A stretch of 64,000 nt of DNA from Stieleria magnilauensis (GTDB lineage Bacteria > Planctomycetota > Planctomycetia > Pirellulales > Pirellulaceae), in assembly GCA_007753675.1 (NCBI GenBank), contig CP036432.1, positions 8,992,233 to 9,056,232 on the forward strand, written 5' to 3'. Below the pieces are notes generated by a model. That model made no database searches. It was not told the DNA's origin and worked only from the letters and a program-made list of their open reading frames with translations. The stretch's first letter is position 1. The number at the start of each line of letters is the position of its first letter. The translations under genes were made by a program, and so were the position numbers. This document shows positions 63,999-64,000 of the stretch, piece after piece.

Positions 63999-64000
63999 TG

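Overview
The window is GC-rich bacterial chromosome. Its protein families point to the phylum Planctomycetota, most likely a Pirellulaceae (Rhodopirellula/Stieleria-like) genome. The signs are a giant ELWxxDGT-repeat protein with a LEPR-XLL-type N-terminal motif and a dockerin-like end, an ECF sigma factor overlapping a Ser/Thr kinase with WD40 repeats, CRTAC1/FG-GAP and multihaem cytochrome-TPR proteins, tandem DUF3467, DUF1573, a double groEL chaperonin locus and many short palindromic intergenic repeats. The species is an inference. No tRNA, rRNA, CRISPR array, insertion sequence or prophage was recognised.

Layout: 1-6.5 kb carries two tandem atypical Hsp70 genes, a Rossmann-like protein, glmS and a small conserved protein on the + strand. 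6.5-12 kb has a REP-rich gap, then three minus-strand genes: a TPR/DPF-motif secreted protein, an S41 processing protease and a multi-TM protein containing an 18-bp minisatellite. 12-19 kb has plus-strand envelope and metabolic genes: HtrA protease, a gluzincin-like/LRR protein overlapping a LarA-like gene, pheA and a membrane protein. 19-22 kb has DUF1573, Maf and DUF3467 genes on the minus strand. 22-25 kb is a GntR-ABC ATPase-permease operon.

25.6-33.4 kb is the most intriguing block. An ECF sigma factor/kinase pair diverges from a two-gene unit encoding a GAF-HlyD membrane fusion protein and a PqqD-like/site-2-protease/HlyD fusion. These could form a regulated envelope, export or proteolysis system, but the link is inferred. 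33.5-40 kb has a palindromic repeat, a decayed nucleotidyltransferase gene, a secreted alpha/beta hydrolase and a tightly packed minus-strand run (phosphodiesterase, PIG-L deacetylase, receiver-like protein, sugar epimerase, AcpH-like protein). 40.6-51.8 kb is an extracytoplasmic cluster: ELWxxDGT giant, TIGR03032 protein, CRTAC1 protein, five-haem cytochrome-TPR protein and a small secreted protein.

52-58.8 kb is a protein-quality-control locus read leftward: groEL (GGM tail), groES, second groEL (no GGM tail), a clear intrinsic terminator, dnaJ, grpE, an FmdB zinc ribbon and an isochorismatase-like hydrolase. 59.5-63.2 kb has a low-complexity secreted protein and polX on the + strand. The window ends inside an enolase-superfamily gene on the minus strand.

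The intergenic DNA is unusually structured: at least eight different palindromic or tandem short repeats were seen. Several match each other across the window, in one case as a simple inverted copy and an expanded copy.
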